From positions 1 through 53,998 of the forward strand of contig JAEINK010000032.1 in NCBI GenBank assembly GCA_016342585.1: 53,998 nucleotides of DNA, given 5' to 3'. The stretch is from Spirochaetales bacterium (GTDB lineage Bacteria; Spirochaetota; Spirochaetia; UBA9216). This document shows positions 43,499-53,007 of this stretch, piece after piece (positions within the stretch are counted from its first letter, which is position 1; each line of letters begins with the position of its first letter). A program made the position numbers and the translations under genes. Below the pieces are notes generated by a model. That model was not told where the DNA came from and searched no databases. It saw only the letters and a list, made by a program, of their open reading frames with translations.

Positions 43499-45145
43499 TT
43501 AGTACTTAAACCCTGAGTCTCCGATGAACTCTCTTAGGATAGAGTCCATTGGTACATGTTTAACCGGAAGCGGGAGGAAGTTGTTCAGGAAGTTCAGCAT
43601 CCTCATCGCTTCGGCATATTCGTCATCCCAGGGTTTAACTTGTTTCAATAGGGGCTCTGCATAGGGTTTCAGGACGGCCAGTTCATAATCCAGGGCTGAG
43701 TTGAAAGCGGAGTCCGCATTATTCTGAAAAGGGAAGATATTCTTTTTCTCCCCATTTTTTACAGAATTCCACATACGAAGGGTTGTAAGGGCATCATGAC
43801 CTCGGAATTGATGATCCCTTATAATCCTTCTTAAGAGTCTGTTATCGGTGGTGGCGATCCTGTTGGAATCATCGATATTCAGCTGGGTAAGGGCAGAGAT
43901 GAAAATCTGATACTTCTGTTCCGGTTTTACAAGTGGGGTCAGATTGGCATTGAGTCCGTGAATCCCTTCCATGAGAAGGATATTTCTATCCTCCATCTTA
44001 AGCATATTACCCGTATATTTTCTGGTACCTGTCTTAAAATCGTAGGTGGGTATCTCCACCTCTTTTCCGGAGAAAAGATCCATAAGGTTTTGATTTAAAA
44101 GTTCTACATCGATGGCTTCAAGACACTCAAAGTCATAGTTTCCCTCGGCATCTCTGGGGGTTCTGGTTCTTGGTACAAAATAATCGTCGAGTCCAATTAT
44201 CTGAGGATTGAACCCTAAAACCCGGAGCTGTATGCCAAGTTTTTTTGTGAAGGTCGTTTTTCCCGATGAAGAGGGGCCGGCTATAAGTACGGTTTTTACC
44301 TGGCCTTTTCTGTCATGAATGCGGTCGGCTATTTCTGAGATCTTCTTATTGTGAAGAGACTCTGCTACACGGATAAAGGGTTGAATGTCTCTTTCGGCTA
44401 TTTTCTTGTTCAGTTTTCCAACCGAATCAATATCCAGGATCTTTCCCCAGGCTTTATATTCACTGTAGATAGAGTAGAGCAGTGGATTATCCTTCATTTC
44501 TGCCATCTGCATAGGTGTAGCGGTATGCGGGTACCTTAACAGGAGACCTGTCTCATATTTCTTGAGCTCAAAATGAGAAAGAAGGGATGTATTGGGGACC
44601 AGGGGGTCGAAGCTCATATCCCAGAAGGAATCACATTGGTAGATGGGAATTTTAGATTCATTTCTGAACTCCATAAGCAGAACCCTGTTATCCCTTCCAT
44701 GTTCCTTAAAATAATTCACGGCATCGGTATAGGATATTTTGCGCCTGTAGATTGGGAGTGCTTTCTGGACAAGGGAATTCATCTTATTTTCAAGTATCTC
44801 AATATCTTTGTCTGTGATTTCACTGTTGTCCTCAAGATAATAATAATAACCATTTCCTATGCTATGACTGATAATGAGTCTGGAACTGAAGATCTCTGAG
44901 GAGGCCATGGCAAGCAGGAAACTCAAGGAACGTCTGTAGACCCGGGCTCCCCTGGGATCATCCGGGTAGATGGGTTTTACTTCTGCGTTTGTTTCTATCT
45001 TGTATGATAAACTTGTAAGCTCGTTATTTACAAGAACGGCTACCACAGGATATTTTCCATCGCTCTCTTTGAGAATTTCGTTTACCCTTGTTCCATATGG
45101 ATAACTGGCTGTCTTCCCGTTACTGGTTACTTTAATCTGGTTCAT
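43499..45145 (-). CDS. Nucleoside (uridine) kinase with N-terminal TGS domain
   Basis: The 548-residue protein has a TGS domain (residues 1-60, MNQIKVTSNGKTASYPYGTR), a ThrRS-like editing-related segment (about 65-250, LSFLLAMASSEIFSSRLIIS) and a P-loop kinase of the uridine kinase/phosphoribulokinase type (VLIAGPSSSGKTTFTKKLGI near 287-306, IGLDDYFVPRTRTPRDAEGN, LLMEGIHGLN). Such fusions are known in spirochaetes, Thermotoga and Firmicutes. It probably phosphorylates a nucleoside; the role of the TGS part is unknown. It is 7 bases downstream of the HD-GYP gene. Confidence 0.87.
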   Translation of the reverse strand: MNQIKVTSNGKTASYPYGTRVNEILKESDGKYPVVAVLVNNELTSLSYKIETNAEVKPIYPDDPRGARVYRRSLSFLLAMASSEIFSSRLIISHSIGNGYYYYLEDNSEITDKDIEILENKMNSLVQKALPIYRRKISYTDAVNYFKEHGRDNRVLLMEFRNESKIPIYQCDSFWDMSFDPLVPNTSLLSHFELKKYETGLLLRYPHTATPMQMAEMKDNPLLYSIYSEYKAWGKILDIDSVGKLNKKIAERDIQPFIRVAESLHNKKISEIADRIHDRKGQVKTVLIAGPSSSGKTTFTKKLGIQLRVLGFNPQIIGLDDYFVPRTRTPRDAEGNYDFECLEAIDVELLNQNLMDLFSGKEVEIPTYDFKTGTRKYTGNMLKMEDRNILLMEGIHGLNANLTPLVKPEQKYQIFISALTQLNIDDSNRIATTDNRLLRRIIRDHQFRGHDALTTLRMWNSVKNGEKKNIFPFQNNADSAFNSALDYELAVLKPYAEPLLKQVKPWDDEYAEAMRMLNFLNNFLPLPVKHVPMDSILREFIGDSGFKY

Positions 45146-45152
45146 TCGGGCC

Positions 45153-46322
45153 TCACTCTACTTTGAAGATCTTCTCTAATTCCTTTTTTTCTGTGGTTGT
45201 CAGGGGACGCTTAATTGTAACGTCGTCACCCTGCATCGGCTGAAAAATGGGGAGTTCCGGATATGGCGTACCTTCCGGGTTCATTATCATTTTTATATAT
45301 GGACGCTTGGGATTGTCCGGATCGGTTTTTATGACAAGACCCTTTGCTCCGGTGCTTAATTCAACAAATGTCCCGATTGGGAATATGGAAAGGGTATATA
45401 CCAGAGTTTTTAATATGTTGGGATCATAACTTGAGCCCGAGTTTTTTATCATATCAAGAATACCCGTATGACCGTCCATACCCTTTTTATATGGTCTTTT
45501 GGTTGTTGCGGCTGTATAGGCACTGCATAACCCGATTATCTTTCCATAGAGAGAGATTTTATCCCCCCCAAGATTTCTAGGATAACCTGTTCCATCTATT
45601 CTTTCCATGTGGTCTAGAGCACCAACTGCAATACTCATGGGGAAACTGGCTGCTTTCAGAATTCTAAAGCTTAATACCGGGTAGGTGTTCAGAACCTGCC
45701 TCTCTTCTGGCCTCAATTTCCTATCCACCATATAGAGCTCCGGTGGAAGCCTTAACATACCAATCCGGTGAAACATGGCGGTAACCCCTAACTCTATTTG
45801 ACGGTGGATCGGAAGCCTGAGGGGTTCCGACAGGATGAGAGCCAGAAAGGTTGTTTTTATGGAATGGCAGACATTGTAACTCACACCTTCTACCGCTTTG
45901 TCCGGGAGACTCAGAATATATCTCCTGTTGGCATGAGTATGGGTCTTAATCTCTTTAATCTTATCACTGATCTTGTTAAGCGGAAGAACATTGTCAAGTT
46001 GAAAACGGTCGAACACATCATTCAGGAATTCCAGGCAGTCATAGTAATAGGCCAGAGTCTCCTTTTCCATTTGGAGCTCTTCATAACTTTTTTCTACGAC
46101 CATTGTTTCAAGAGGAGGAGCTTCATTTTGCTCATTACCCCCCGATTCTGCAGTGACCCCGTTTTCTGAAAGAAGATCCGTAAAACCCCAACGGGTGAGT
46201 CTCTCCTTCAATTCTTTGGAGAAGGGAATTTCGGGTGACAGAAGGATATATTTCTCATCGAGGAATAATTTGGTATTCAGGAAAGTATCTTCTTGTATTC
46301 TGTTAATTGTTACCTTATTCAT
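45153..46322 (-). CDS. Degenerate HD-GYP-like protein
   Basis: The 389-residue protein from ATG 46322 has an N-terminal part of about 140 residues and an HD-GYP-like domain (about 145-300). The first His (NVCHSIKTT) is kept, but the HD of HDIGK reads HRIG, the next His is Tyr (NTYPVLS) and the HHE is DHME, while DGTGYP and RPY are intact. Several metal ligands are missing, so phosphodiesterase activity is unlikely. It may bind cyclic dinucleotide or a partner. The 75 residues after it (PIGTFVELSTGAKGLVIKTD) recall the C-terminal extension of many HD-GYP proteins. It is probably co-transcribed with the TGS kinase. Confidence 0.78.
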   Translation of the reverse strand: MNKVTINRIQEDTFLNTKLFLDEKYILLSPEIPFSKELKERLTRWGFTDLLSENGVTAESGGNEQNEAPPLETMVVEKSYEELQMEKETLAYYYDCLEFLNDVFDRFQLDNVLPLNKISDKIKEIKTHTHANRRYILSLPDKAVEGVSYNVCHSIKTTFLALILSEPLRLPIHRQIELGVTAMFHRIGMLRLPPELYMVDRKLRPEERQVLNTYPVLSFRILKAASFPMSIAVGALDHMERIDGTGYPRNLGGDKISLYGKIIGLCSAYTAATTKRPYKKGMDGHTGILDMIKNSGSSYDPNILKTLVYTLSIFPIGTFVELSTGAKGLVIKTDPDNPKRPYIKMIMNPEGTPYPELPIFQPMQGDDVTIKRPLTTTEKKELEKIFKVE

Positions 46323-46666
46323 GTATTCTCTGATTACCCCATAACCCAAATGATATAGTTCTACCCTTATATTATTGGAAGATACTTCCTTAATTATAAG
46401 TGATTTACAGAAAAAATTCCATTTGTTTTATTTTTAGGGTAATGTTCAGAAGATTTCAGGTGGAAACCGTATAAATTAGGGGGCTGTCTACTATTTCTTC
46501 AACGTTATATCCCATCTTGGTTTCGATTAACGGTGCGTAGAATCTGGGAATTTCTTATCTCAAGAGAACAATCGTAAGTGTATTTAGAGATATCAAAATA
46601 CAGGCCAGAGATTGACCGCTCATGATGGATAATGTAAACTTTCATAGTAATAACAGGAGGGGCTGC
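46323..46666. other. Intergenic region between divergent genes
   Basis: There is no gene or RNA that I can support. On the minus strand a TATAAT lies at 46398-46393 without a good -35. On the plus side the only clear signal is AGGAGG at 46655-46660, the ribosome site of the next gene. Confidence 0.5.
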
Positions 46667-47503
46667 TTGAAATTCAAACTTATTTTTATTCTATTTAATA
46701 TTCTTATTATAGGCTCGTTTGCCATACTTTTTTTCATGCCAGCCTTTCTCGTCGGTTGGGATTTTGCCGGTACGATGTGGGTTGATTCCTGGTATCTTCC
46801 TATCCTTTTCCTGGTTTTTATTGGCGTGCTGAACTTCTATTTCATCTTTAACTGGAGACTTTTTACCCTTCTTGAGGGTGAAAAATGGAAGGAGATTCTT
46901 GATTTTCTGGATGATGAGTTTTTCAAAAAAAGTGGTGGAAAACGGGGGCTCAGGTTGAACCGGACCCGAATCCGGATCTATATAAACGCATGTGTTGTCT
47001 CATCTAATTTGATGCAGATATCAAAACTTGCAGATTTTCTGAAAGAACATCAGATTAAGCTGTTTGCCGATTATGTCCTCACCCTGGGCTTGCCGCAACT
47101 GCTGAAGGAAGACCCCGAAAAACTTGAGGCCTTTTATGGTCAGGTTTATACCCTTCCTAAGGTGAAAGATGCATCCTGGTGTATCTGGATCCACTCTTTT
47201 GCCCAGATGCTTCAGAAAAAAGATGAGGCCCGGAAGGCTTTGACAGGCCTGGTGTCTGATAAGGATCCCCTGATAAAACTGCTTTCACTCTATCTCATCG
47301 GTGTTTCCGCAAAGGTTGAACTGGATGGTGACGAAGAGCTGTTTTATAAAGAGAAAGCATCCCTGAAGGAGTTCCTTTCGGCCGATAAGCTTAGTCGGAT
47401 CCGGGAGAAGCAGCAGGGGAATATGCTCTTTTATGCCATGAGTAAGATCATTGATCAAGCCTGGGAGTGGCTTCACCAGGAAGAGCACATAGAAAACAGT
47501 TAA
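46667..47503 (+). CDS. Two-TM membrane protein with helical cytoplasmic domain
   Basis: TTG 46667 has a strong AGGAGG six bases upstream, and gives MKFKLIFILFNILIIGSFAI; an ATG at 46622 in frame has no site. The 278-residue protein has TM1 (about 4-27) and TM2 (about 43-65), then about 210 soluble residues of helices with TPR-like spacing (QISKLADFLKEHQIKLFADY, EKLEAFYGQVYTLPKVKDAS, SFAQMLQKKDEARKALTGLV). I recognise no family. alaA follows after 50 bases, but a functional link is not clear. Confidence 0.7.
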   Translation: MKFKLIFILFNILIIGSFAILFFMPAFLVGWDFAGTMWVDSWYLPILFLVFIGVLNFYFIFNWRLFTLLEGEKWKEILDFLDDEFFKKSGGKRGLRLNRTRIRIYINACVVSSNLMQISKLADFLKEHQIKLFADYVLTLGLPQLLKEDPEKLEAFYGQVYTLPKVKDASWCIWIHSFAQMLQKKDEARKALTGLVSDKDPLIKLLSLYLIGVSAKVELDGDEELFYKEKASLKEFLSADKLSRIREKQQGNMLFYAMSKIIDQAWEWLHQEEHIENS

Positions 47504-47553
47504 CAGCCTTTCCATCACCATAATCCGTAAACACCATAAGTGAGGACGCCAAA

Positions 47554-48774
47554 ATGAAAGAGTTCAAAAAATCATACAAACTGGATAATGTCTGTTATGA
47601 CATCAGGGGGCCTGTCATGGAGGCTGCCGAGCGGCTCGAAAAAGAGGGCCACTCTATTATAAAACTCAATACCGGAAATCCCGCCCATTTCGGATTTTCG
47701 CCTCCTGAAAATATGAAGCAGAATATTATAAACAACATGGAGCGTACCGAGGCTTATGTCGCCTCCCAGGGAATCGCTTCCGCTAGAGAGGTTATTCTTG
47801 AGGATTTTCTGGCCAAGGGTTTTTCGGGGATTGATATAGACGACATTTATCTGGGAAATGGGGTCAGTGAGCTTATTTCCATGGCTGTGACGGCTCTTGT
47901 CAACGGGGGAGATGAGGTGCTTATACCATCACCCGATTATCCTCTCTGGACCGCCACTGTAACCCTTGCCGGGGGGAAGGCTGTTCATTACAAATGTGAT
48001 GAGTCTTCCGACTGGCAACCGGACTTGAAGGATCTGGAGAGCCACATTTCAGATCGAACCCGGGCTATTGTTATTATCAATCCCAATAATCCCACAGGGG
48101 CAGTCTACTCAAAAAGCGTCATAGAAGGTTTTATCGCTCTTGCCAGGAAATATGATCTCATCCTCCTGAGTGATGAAATATATGACAGGATCCTGTATGA
48201 TGGAGATACCCACTATTCACCGGCCGTACTGGCGGATGATGTCTTTACGATTACCTTTAACGGTCTTTCTAAGGTATATCTTGCCGCGGGGTACAGATCC
48301 GGATGGATGGTTTTGACCGGTTCCCGGGCAAGAACCAGGGATTACAGGGAAGGTTTGGGAATCCTGGCAAATATGAGGCTCTGTGGCAACACCTTTGCTC
48401 AACTCGCCATTGAGGCCGGTTTTTCGGAGGGAATCGCGGCAATCGGTCGTCTTATCGAACCTGCGGGAAGATTACATACACAAAGGAATGCCATTTACGA
48501 TGGAATCTCGAAGATTCCGGGAATATCCTGTGTAAAACCAAAAGGTGCTCTCTATCTTTTTCCAAAACTGGATGGCGGGCAATTCAATATCTCTGATGAT
48601 GAAAAATTTGTCCTCGATTTCCTCATGGAAAAGAAGATTCTTCTTGTCCATGGAAGAGGTTTTAACTGGAATGCTCCTGATCACTTCAGGATTGTCTTTC
48701 TTCCTCCCATGGAGGAGCTGCTGCATGTGGTTGAGGCCATGGGCGACTTTCTTGAGGGATATAGACAAAAATAA
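47554..48774 (+). CDS. Alanine-synthesising aminotransferase, AlaA-like
   Basis: This is a class I PLP aminotransferase, 406 residues. The N-terminus YDIRGPVMEAAERLEKEGHS and LNTGNPAHFGFSPPENM match glutamate-pyruvate transaminase AlaA (YfbQ) closely. Further motifs are LGNGVSELISMAV (about 100-112), NPNNPTGAVYS, LLSDEIYDRILYDG and the PLP lysine in FNGLSKVYLAAGYRSGWMVL (Lys near 239). It probably converts pyruvate and glutamate to alanine. AlaA-like and aspartate aminotransferases are close, so the substrate is likely but not proven. Confidence 0.88.
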   Translation: MKEFKKSYKLDNVCYDIRGPVMEAAERLEKEGHSIIKLNTGNPAHFGFSPPENMKQNIINNMERTEAYVASQGIASAREVILEDFLAKGFSGIDIDDIYLGNGVSELISMAVTALVNGGDEVLIPSPDYPLWTATVTLAGGKAVHYKCDESSDWQPDLKDLESHISDRTRAIVIINPNNPTGAVYSKSVIEGFIALARKYDLILLSDEIYDRILYDGDTHYSPAVLADDVFTITFNGLSKVYLAAGYRSGWMVLTGSRARTRDYREGLGILANMRLCGNTFAQLAIEAGFSEGIAAIGRLIEPAGRLHTQRNAIYDGISKIPGISCVKPKGALYLFPKLDGGQFNISDDEKFVLDFLMEKKILLVHGRGFNWNAPDHFRIVFLPPMEELLHVVEAMGDFLEGYRQK

Positions 48775-48775
48775 T

Positions 48776-48830
48776 CCCCCGTATAGTGAAATCAATCAGA
48801 AAAATCGTGTTTTTCGGGGGTATAATTTTT
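48776..48830 (+). terminator. Terminator between the aminotransferase and gltX
   Basis: CCCCCG (48776-48781) pairs with CGGGGG (48815-48820); inside, GAAAAA and TTTTTC can pair. TATAATTTTT follows. It probably ends the aminotransferase transcript. TATAAT (48821-48826) could also serve as the -10 of a gltX promoter. Confidence 0.6.
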
Positions 48831-48890
48831 ATATCTTCCGAATTATAATCGCATATATTTTTTTAAATGAGTAAAGAACGAGGAACAAAA

Positions 48891-50381
48891 ATGAGTGTAA
48901 GAGTCAGATACGCCCCATCACCCACGGGGCTCCAGCATATCGGCGGGGTCAGAACCGCCCTGTTTAACTATTTCTACGCAAAGTCCATGGGGGGCTCCTT
49001 CATCCTGAGGGTTGAGGATACCGATCAGGAGCGATATTCGGATGAGTCCCTTCAGGATCTCTATGATACCTTTGAATGGCTTGGGATTCAGTGGGATGAA
49101 GGTCCTGATGTGGGGGGCGATTATGGTCCCTATATCCAGTCCGAGCGTTTTGAGCTCTATCAGAAATATGCTGCTCAGTTAGTGGAGGCGGGGAAGGCGT
49201 ATCCCTGTTACTGTACCGCCGAGCGTTTGGATGAAATGAGAGCCGAGCAGGCCAAAGACAAGAAAGGTCATCAGGGGTATGACAGGCATTGTCGTGATCT
49301 GAGCCCGGACGAGAGGACCGCCCTGGATGCAAAGGGCTTGAAATCGGTTATCAGGTTTAAGATTCCCCTGGAGGGGACAACCATTTTTCATGATGAAGTC
49401 CTGGGAGATGTGAAACGCAAGAACAGGGACATCAGCCCCGATCCTATCCTGTTAAAATCTGATGGTTTTCCTACTTATCATCTTGCCAATATTGTTGACG
49501 ATCACTTGATGGAGATTACCCATATAATGCGAGCCCAGGAGTGGCTTCCTTCCGGCTCACTCCATGTTCTTTTATATCAGGCTTTCGGCTGGGAACCTCC
49601 GAAATATTGTCATCTCCCCATGGTTATGGGTAAGGATGGACAGAAACTCTCCAAAAGGCATGGGTCTACCTCTCTCCTGGATTTTCGTAAGGAAGGATAC
49701 CTCCCTGAAGCTCTGATAAACTATGTTTCCATGATTGGGTGGTCATACGATGATTCCCGGGAGTTCTTCACGAAAGAGGAGTTGGAAAAACTCTTTACCC
49801 TGGATAAATTAAATAAGGCTCCCGGTGTCTTTGATTACAAGAAACTCATATGGTTTGATGGTCAGTATATCCGACAGAAAGATGATGCGGAGCTTAAAGC
49901 ACTCCTTATTCCATACCTGATAGCGGATGGAATTGTTTCCGATATCCCTACGGCAGAGGAACTGGCTATTTTTGACGGGGCCTACCCGATTATCAAAGAG
50001 AGGATGAAGGTCCTTTCCGAGGTATCCGGACTGGTACGCTTCCTCTTCAAGGATATTGAAAGCTATCAGCCCGAACTGGCTGTCCCCAAAAAGCTTGATC
50101 CCTTAACCGCTTATAAATGCCTTCAGGTGGCCCGGGAGATCCTTACGGGGTTCGAAGGGCGGAGTGATGAGGATAATGAAGAGGCCTTCCGAAAAGGGGC
50201 TGAGGATATGCAGGTGAATATGGGTGCCGTGCTTCAGCCTGTTCGTGTCGCCCTTACCGGGACTACCGTATCTCCTCCACTCTTTGAGTCTATCAGGCTC
50301 CTGGGGGTTGAAAAAACCCTGAAGAGGGTTGATCGCCTGCTTGAGGCTATTTTCACAACCTATGGACCGGAAAGCGAATAG
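48891..50381 (+). CDS. gltX: Glutamyl-tRNA synthetase
   Basis: It attaches glutamate to tRNA-Glu. ATG 48891 with GAGGA upstream gives the family start SVRVRYAPSPTGLQHIGGVR; ATG 48867 would add an unlikely leader. The HIGH motif is QHIGG, and the KMSKS motif is KLSKRHGSTS (near 258). Class I features LRVEDTDQERY and DHLMEITHIMRAQEWLPSGS are present. It is 496 residues, normal. I cannot judge discrimination between tRNA-Glu and tRNA-Gln. It is followed 7 bases later by the deacetylase gene. Confidence 0.97.
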   Translation: MSVRVRYAPSPTGLQHIGGVRTALFNYFYAKSMGGSFILRVEDTDQERYSDESLQDLYDTFEWLGIQWDEGPDVGGDYGPYIQSERFELYQKYAAQLVEAGKAYPCYCTAERLDEMRAEQAKDKKGHQGYDRHCRDLSPDERTALDAKGLKSVIRFKIPLEGTTIFHDEVLGDVKRKNRDISPDPILLKSDGFPTYHLANIVDDHLMEITHIMRAQEWLPSGSLHVLLYQAFGWEPPKYCHLPMVMGKDGQKLSKRHGSTSLLDFRKEGYLPEALINYVSMIGWSYDDSREFFTKEELEKLFTLDKLNKAPGVFDYKKLIWFDGQYIRQKDDAELKALLIPYLIADGIVSDIPTAEELAIFDGAYPIIKERMKVLSEVSGLVRFLFKDIESYQPELAVPKKLDPLTAYKCLQVAREILTGFEGRSDEDNEEAFRKGAEDMQVNMGAVLQPVRVALTGTTVSPPLFESIRLLGVEKTLKRVDRLLEAIFTTYGPESE

Positions 50382-50388
50382 TATATAG

Positions 50389-51294
50389 GTGAAAAAAATA
50401 GTTCTTATACTGCTGTTTCTTCTTCCTGTATCTGCCCTCGTCATGGTCTCCCTTGCAAGATACTATGACGAAAAGGATTTTCGTCGTCAGCTTGATGAGG
50501 CTGCCGACCGGGAAGAGGAACTCAGAACTGAGATTGACAATCTTGAAAACGATCTGCTCTTCAAGGGCGGGGAACTTGCCCGGCGGGAGTCTCAGGTTAT
50601 GCATAGCCGGAGTCGAAGTCAAATCCTTGAAGGTTACATTGAAGCCCGGGCAGACAATCCACAGATTAAAATTGCCTACATTACCATTGATGACGGTCCT
50701 TCGACGCTCTCCGGGGAGCTCCTGGATGTTCTGATACAAAAAAATGTTCCTGCCACCTTTTTTGTGGTAGGTTCCGAGAACCCGGCACTTACCAAATATT
50801 ACAAAAGGATCGTGGAGGACAACCATGTCCTGGCAAACCACTCCTATCACCACGATTACTCAAACATTTACTCTAGCAAGGATGAGTTCTGGAAAGATGT
50901 CGAGCTGCAGAATGTTTTTCTGGCCAATTTTACAGATAAACCGATAACCCTTTTTCGATTTCCGGGAGGTTCCGAGAATCCCCAACCTCTGAAGTATGGT
51001 GGGGGACCCGCAATGATGGCAGAACTGGAGAGTGAGTTGGGTGAAAAAGGTTATATCTATCACGATTGGAATGTTTTTCCCGATGATGTTTCGGCAAAGA
51101 GTAAACCCGTAAGTGAACTTGTTCAGCGGGTAAAAGAACAAGTCTATTATCGTAAAAATGTAACAATCCTTCTTCATGATCACCCCTGGAACCTGACCAC
51201 CCCGGAAGCTCTTGGTCAGATGATTGATTTCTTACGGGCAGACGGTTATATCATTCTGCCCCTGTCAGAAAACTCAGTCCCAATCCGATTTTAA
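50389..51294 (+). CDS. Polysaccharide deacetylase (NodB-type), membrane-anchored
   Basis: The 301-residue protein starts with GTG. The N-terminal hydrophobic segment (4-24) acts as anchor or signal, then a short coiled coil (28-75). The NodB domain has TIDDGPSTLSGELLDVL (about 97-113; Asp-Asp metal and base), the HSYHH motif (about 150-154), RFPGGSENPQP, YIYHDWNVFPDD and LLHDHPWNLT (catalytic His). All five NodB motifs are seen. It probably modifies peptidoglycan or an exopolysaccharide in the envelope. It sits between gltX and glyS without clear functional link. Confidence 0.9.
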   Translation: MKKIVLILLFLLPVSALVMVSLARYYDEKDFRRQLDEAADREEELRTEIDNLENDLLFKGGELARRESQVMHSRSRSQILEGYIEARADNPQIKIAYITIDDGPSTLSGELLDVLIQKNVPATFFVVGSENPALTKYYKRIVEDNHVLANHSYHHDYSNIYSSKDEFWKDVELQNVFLANFTDKPITLFRFPGGSENPQPLKYGGGPAMMAELESELGEKGYIYHDWNVFPDDVSAKSKPVSELVQRVKEQVYYRKNVTILLHDHPWNLTTPEALGQMIDFLRADGYIILPLSENSVPIRF

Positions 51295-51420
51295 GGACCT
51301 CCTTTTTAAAATATTTTCGATCATATCGATAAACACCCCCTTAGATTGACGGTTGTAAAAATTACTGTTTTCCTGTATTTTGATTGAAATTACTTACAAA
51401 TAACCGAAGAAGGAATTATT

Positions 51421-52773
51421 ATGGGCAGCGAATTAACCATGGACAAACTAGTATCCCTCTGCAAAAGAAGAGGATTCGTATTTCAGTCCAGTGAGATATA
51501 CGGCGGACTCTCCTCCGCATGGGATTACGGTCCCCTTGGTGTAGAGCTTAAAAAGAACATTCAGAACATCTGGTGGAAGGAAATGACCCAGATGCACGAT
51601 AATATAGTAGGAATCGATGCAGCCATCCTCATGCACCCCAGGGTCTGGGAAGCATCCGGCCACGTTGAAAACTTTTCCGACCCTATGGTCGACTGTAAGA
51701 AGTGTAAAACACGGTTCAGGGAAGATCAGATGCCTGAAGAGGCCAGGAATACAAAAGTCTGTCCCGATTGCGGTGGTGAACTTACCGAACCACGACAGTT
51801 TAATCTGATGTTCTCCACTCACATGGGCCCTGTCGCCGATGATGGAAATATGGTTTTCTTAAGGCCCGAAACAGCTCAAGGGATATTCGTGAATTTCAAG
51901 AACGTCCTCCAGTCAAGCCGGGTTAAGATCCCTTTTGGAATCGCTCAGGTTGGAAAAGCCTTCAGAAACGAAATCACAACAAAGAACTTTATCTTTAGAA
52001 CCTGTGAGTTCGAGCAGATGGAGATGCAGTTTTTCATCCACCCGGATGAAGATGATAAATGGTTCGAGTACTGGAAGGAACAGCGATGGGCCTACTACAC
52101 CGAAAAACTCGGAATCCAGCCCGACAAGATTCAGTGGCATCAGCATGGCCCCGATGAGCTAGCTCACTACGCCAAGGATGCCTACGATGTCGAGTATGAG
52201 TTCCCCTTCGGCTGGTCCGAGCTTGAGGGTGTTCATAATCGAACAGATTTCGATCTTTCTCGTCACTCAGAGTATTGTGGTAAACCCATTAACTACCTGG
52301 AAGAGGAGACCAAGGAGAGATTTACTCCCTACGTTATCGAAACTTCCGCCGGTCTTACCCGAACGGTTCTTACCGTTCTTTCCGATGCGTATGAAGAGCA
52401 GAATCTGGGAACAGATGCAAAGGGTAAAGACGACATTCGAACTGTTATGCACTTTCATCCAAATCTGGCTCCTATCATGGTTGCTGTCTTTCCATTGGTT
52501 AAGAAGGATGGTCTTGCTGAGCTTGCCAAAAAGATAGAGACCGAGCTCCGATCCGACTTTACGACCTTTTATGATCAGAGTGGTGCTATCGGTCGTCGGT
52601 ATCGACGTATGGATGAGATTGGAACGCCCTATTGTATAACCGTTGATTATGATTCCAAAGAGGATGACACTGTTACCCTGCGTTACCGTGATTCCATGGA
52701 GCAGGTGCGGGTAAAGGTTGAAGATCTTGCCGCCACCATCCGAAAAGGGATTAAGGATTACAAGAGAGTATAA
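51421..52773 (+). CDS. glyS: Glycyl-tRNA synthetase (alpha2 type)
   Basis: It attaches glycine to tRNA-Gly as a single-chain class II enzyme. The 450-residue protein starts MGSELTMDKLVSLCKRRGFV. It has a zinc site CKKCKTRF and VCPDCGGEL (about 99-121), the class II motifs FLRPETAQGIFVNFKNVL (about 149-166), AFRNEITTKNFIFRTCEFEQ, and the C-terminal anticodon domain (PNLAPIMVAVFPLVKKDGLA). GAAGGA lies upstream of the ATG. No T-box leader is seen in 51295-51420; TTGACG at 51348 is a weak -35. Confidence 0.96.
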   Translation: MGSELTMDKLVSLCKRRGFVFQSSEIYGGLSSAWDYGPLGVELKKNIQNIWWKEMTQMHDNIVGIDAAILMHPRVWEASGHVENFSDPMVDCKKCKTRFREDQMPEEARNTKVCPDCGGELTEPRQFNLMFSTHMGPVADDGNMVFLRPETAQGIFVNFKNVLQSSRVKIPFGIAQVGKAFRNEITTKNFIFRTCEFEQMEMQFFIHPDEDDKWFEYWKEQRWAYYTEKLGIQPDKIQWHQHGPDELAHYAKDAYDVEYEFPFGWSELEGVHNRTDFDLSRHSEYCGKPINYLEEETKERFTPYVIETSAGLTRTVLTVLSDAYEEQNLGTDAKGKDDIRTVMHFHPNLAPIMVAVFPLVKKDGLAELAKKIETELRSDFTTFYDQSGAIGRRYRRMDEIGTPYCITVDYDSKEDDTVTLRYRDSMEQVRVKVEDLAATIRKGIKDYKRV

Positions 52774-52798
52774 TTTCTCAAATCCATTTTCTTATAAC

Positions 52799-52835
52799 AG
52801 GGCCTTCCATTCTTTATCGGGAGGTCCTTTTTTAT
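52799..52835 (+). terminator. Rho-independent terminator after glyS
   Basis: AGGGCCTTCC (52799-52808) pairs with GGGAGGTCCT (52819-52828) including two G-U pairs, loop of 10 bases, followed by seven T's. Confidence 0.8.
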
Positions 52836-52933
52836 AGCGGATTATCTGGATCAGAGTTTGGGAGGGGAGTCTACCCTAAATTGAAGCCAAAGGATTCAGT
52901 TATTCAACCTGCCTTTTTCTGTTCTGTTTTTTT

Positions 52934-52965
52934 GTTGACAGATTCAATATTGTATCTGTATTATT
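52934..52965 (+). promoter_or_regulatory. Candidate promoter of the lipoprotein gene
   Basis: TTGACA at about 52935-52940 is followed after about 16-17 bases by TGTATT/TATTAT near 52957-52965. The leader is about 45 bases. Confidence 0.45.
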
Positions 52966-53007
52966 AACTTCCTGTTCCCACAATTGATTTTCAAATGAGG
53001 ATACATT

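Noticed and set aside
46622..46666. ATG start for the membrane protein at 46622
   Set aside because: It has no ribosome site, whereas TTG 46667 has AGGAGG at six bases and begins the TM segment directly.
51295..51420. T-box leader before glyS
   Set aside because: No conserved T-box sequence or terminator/antiterminator pair is seen in 126 bases.
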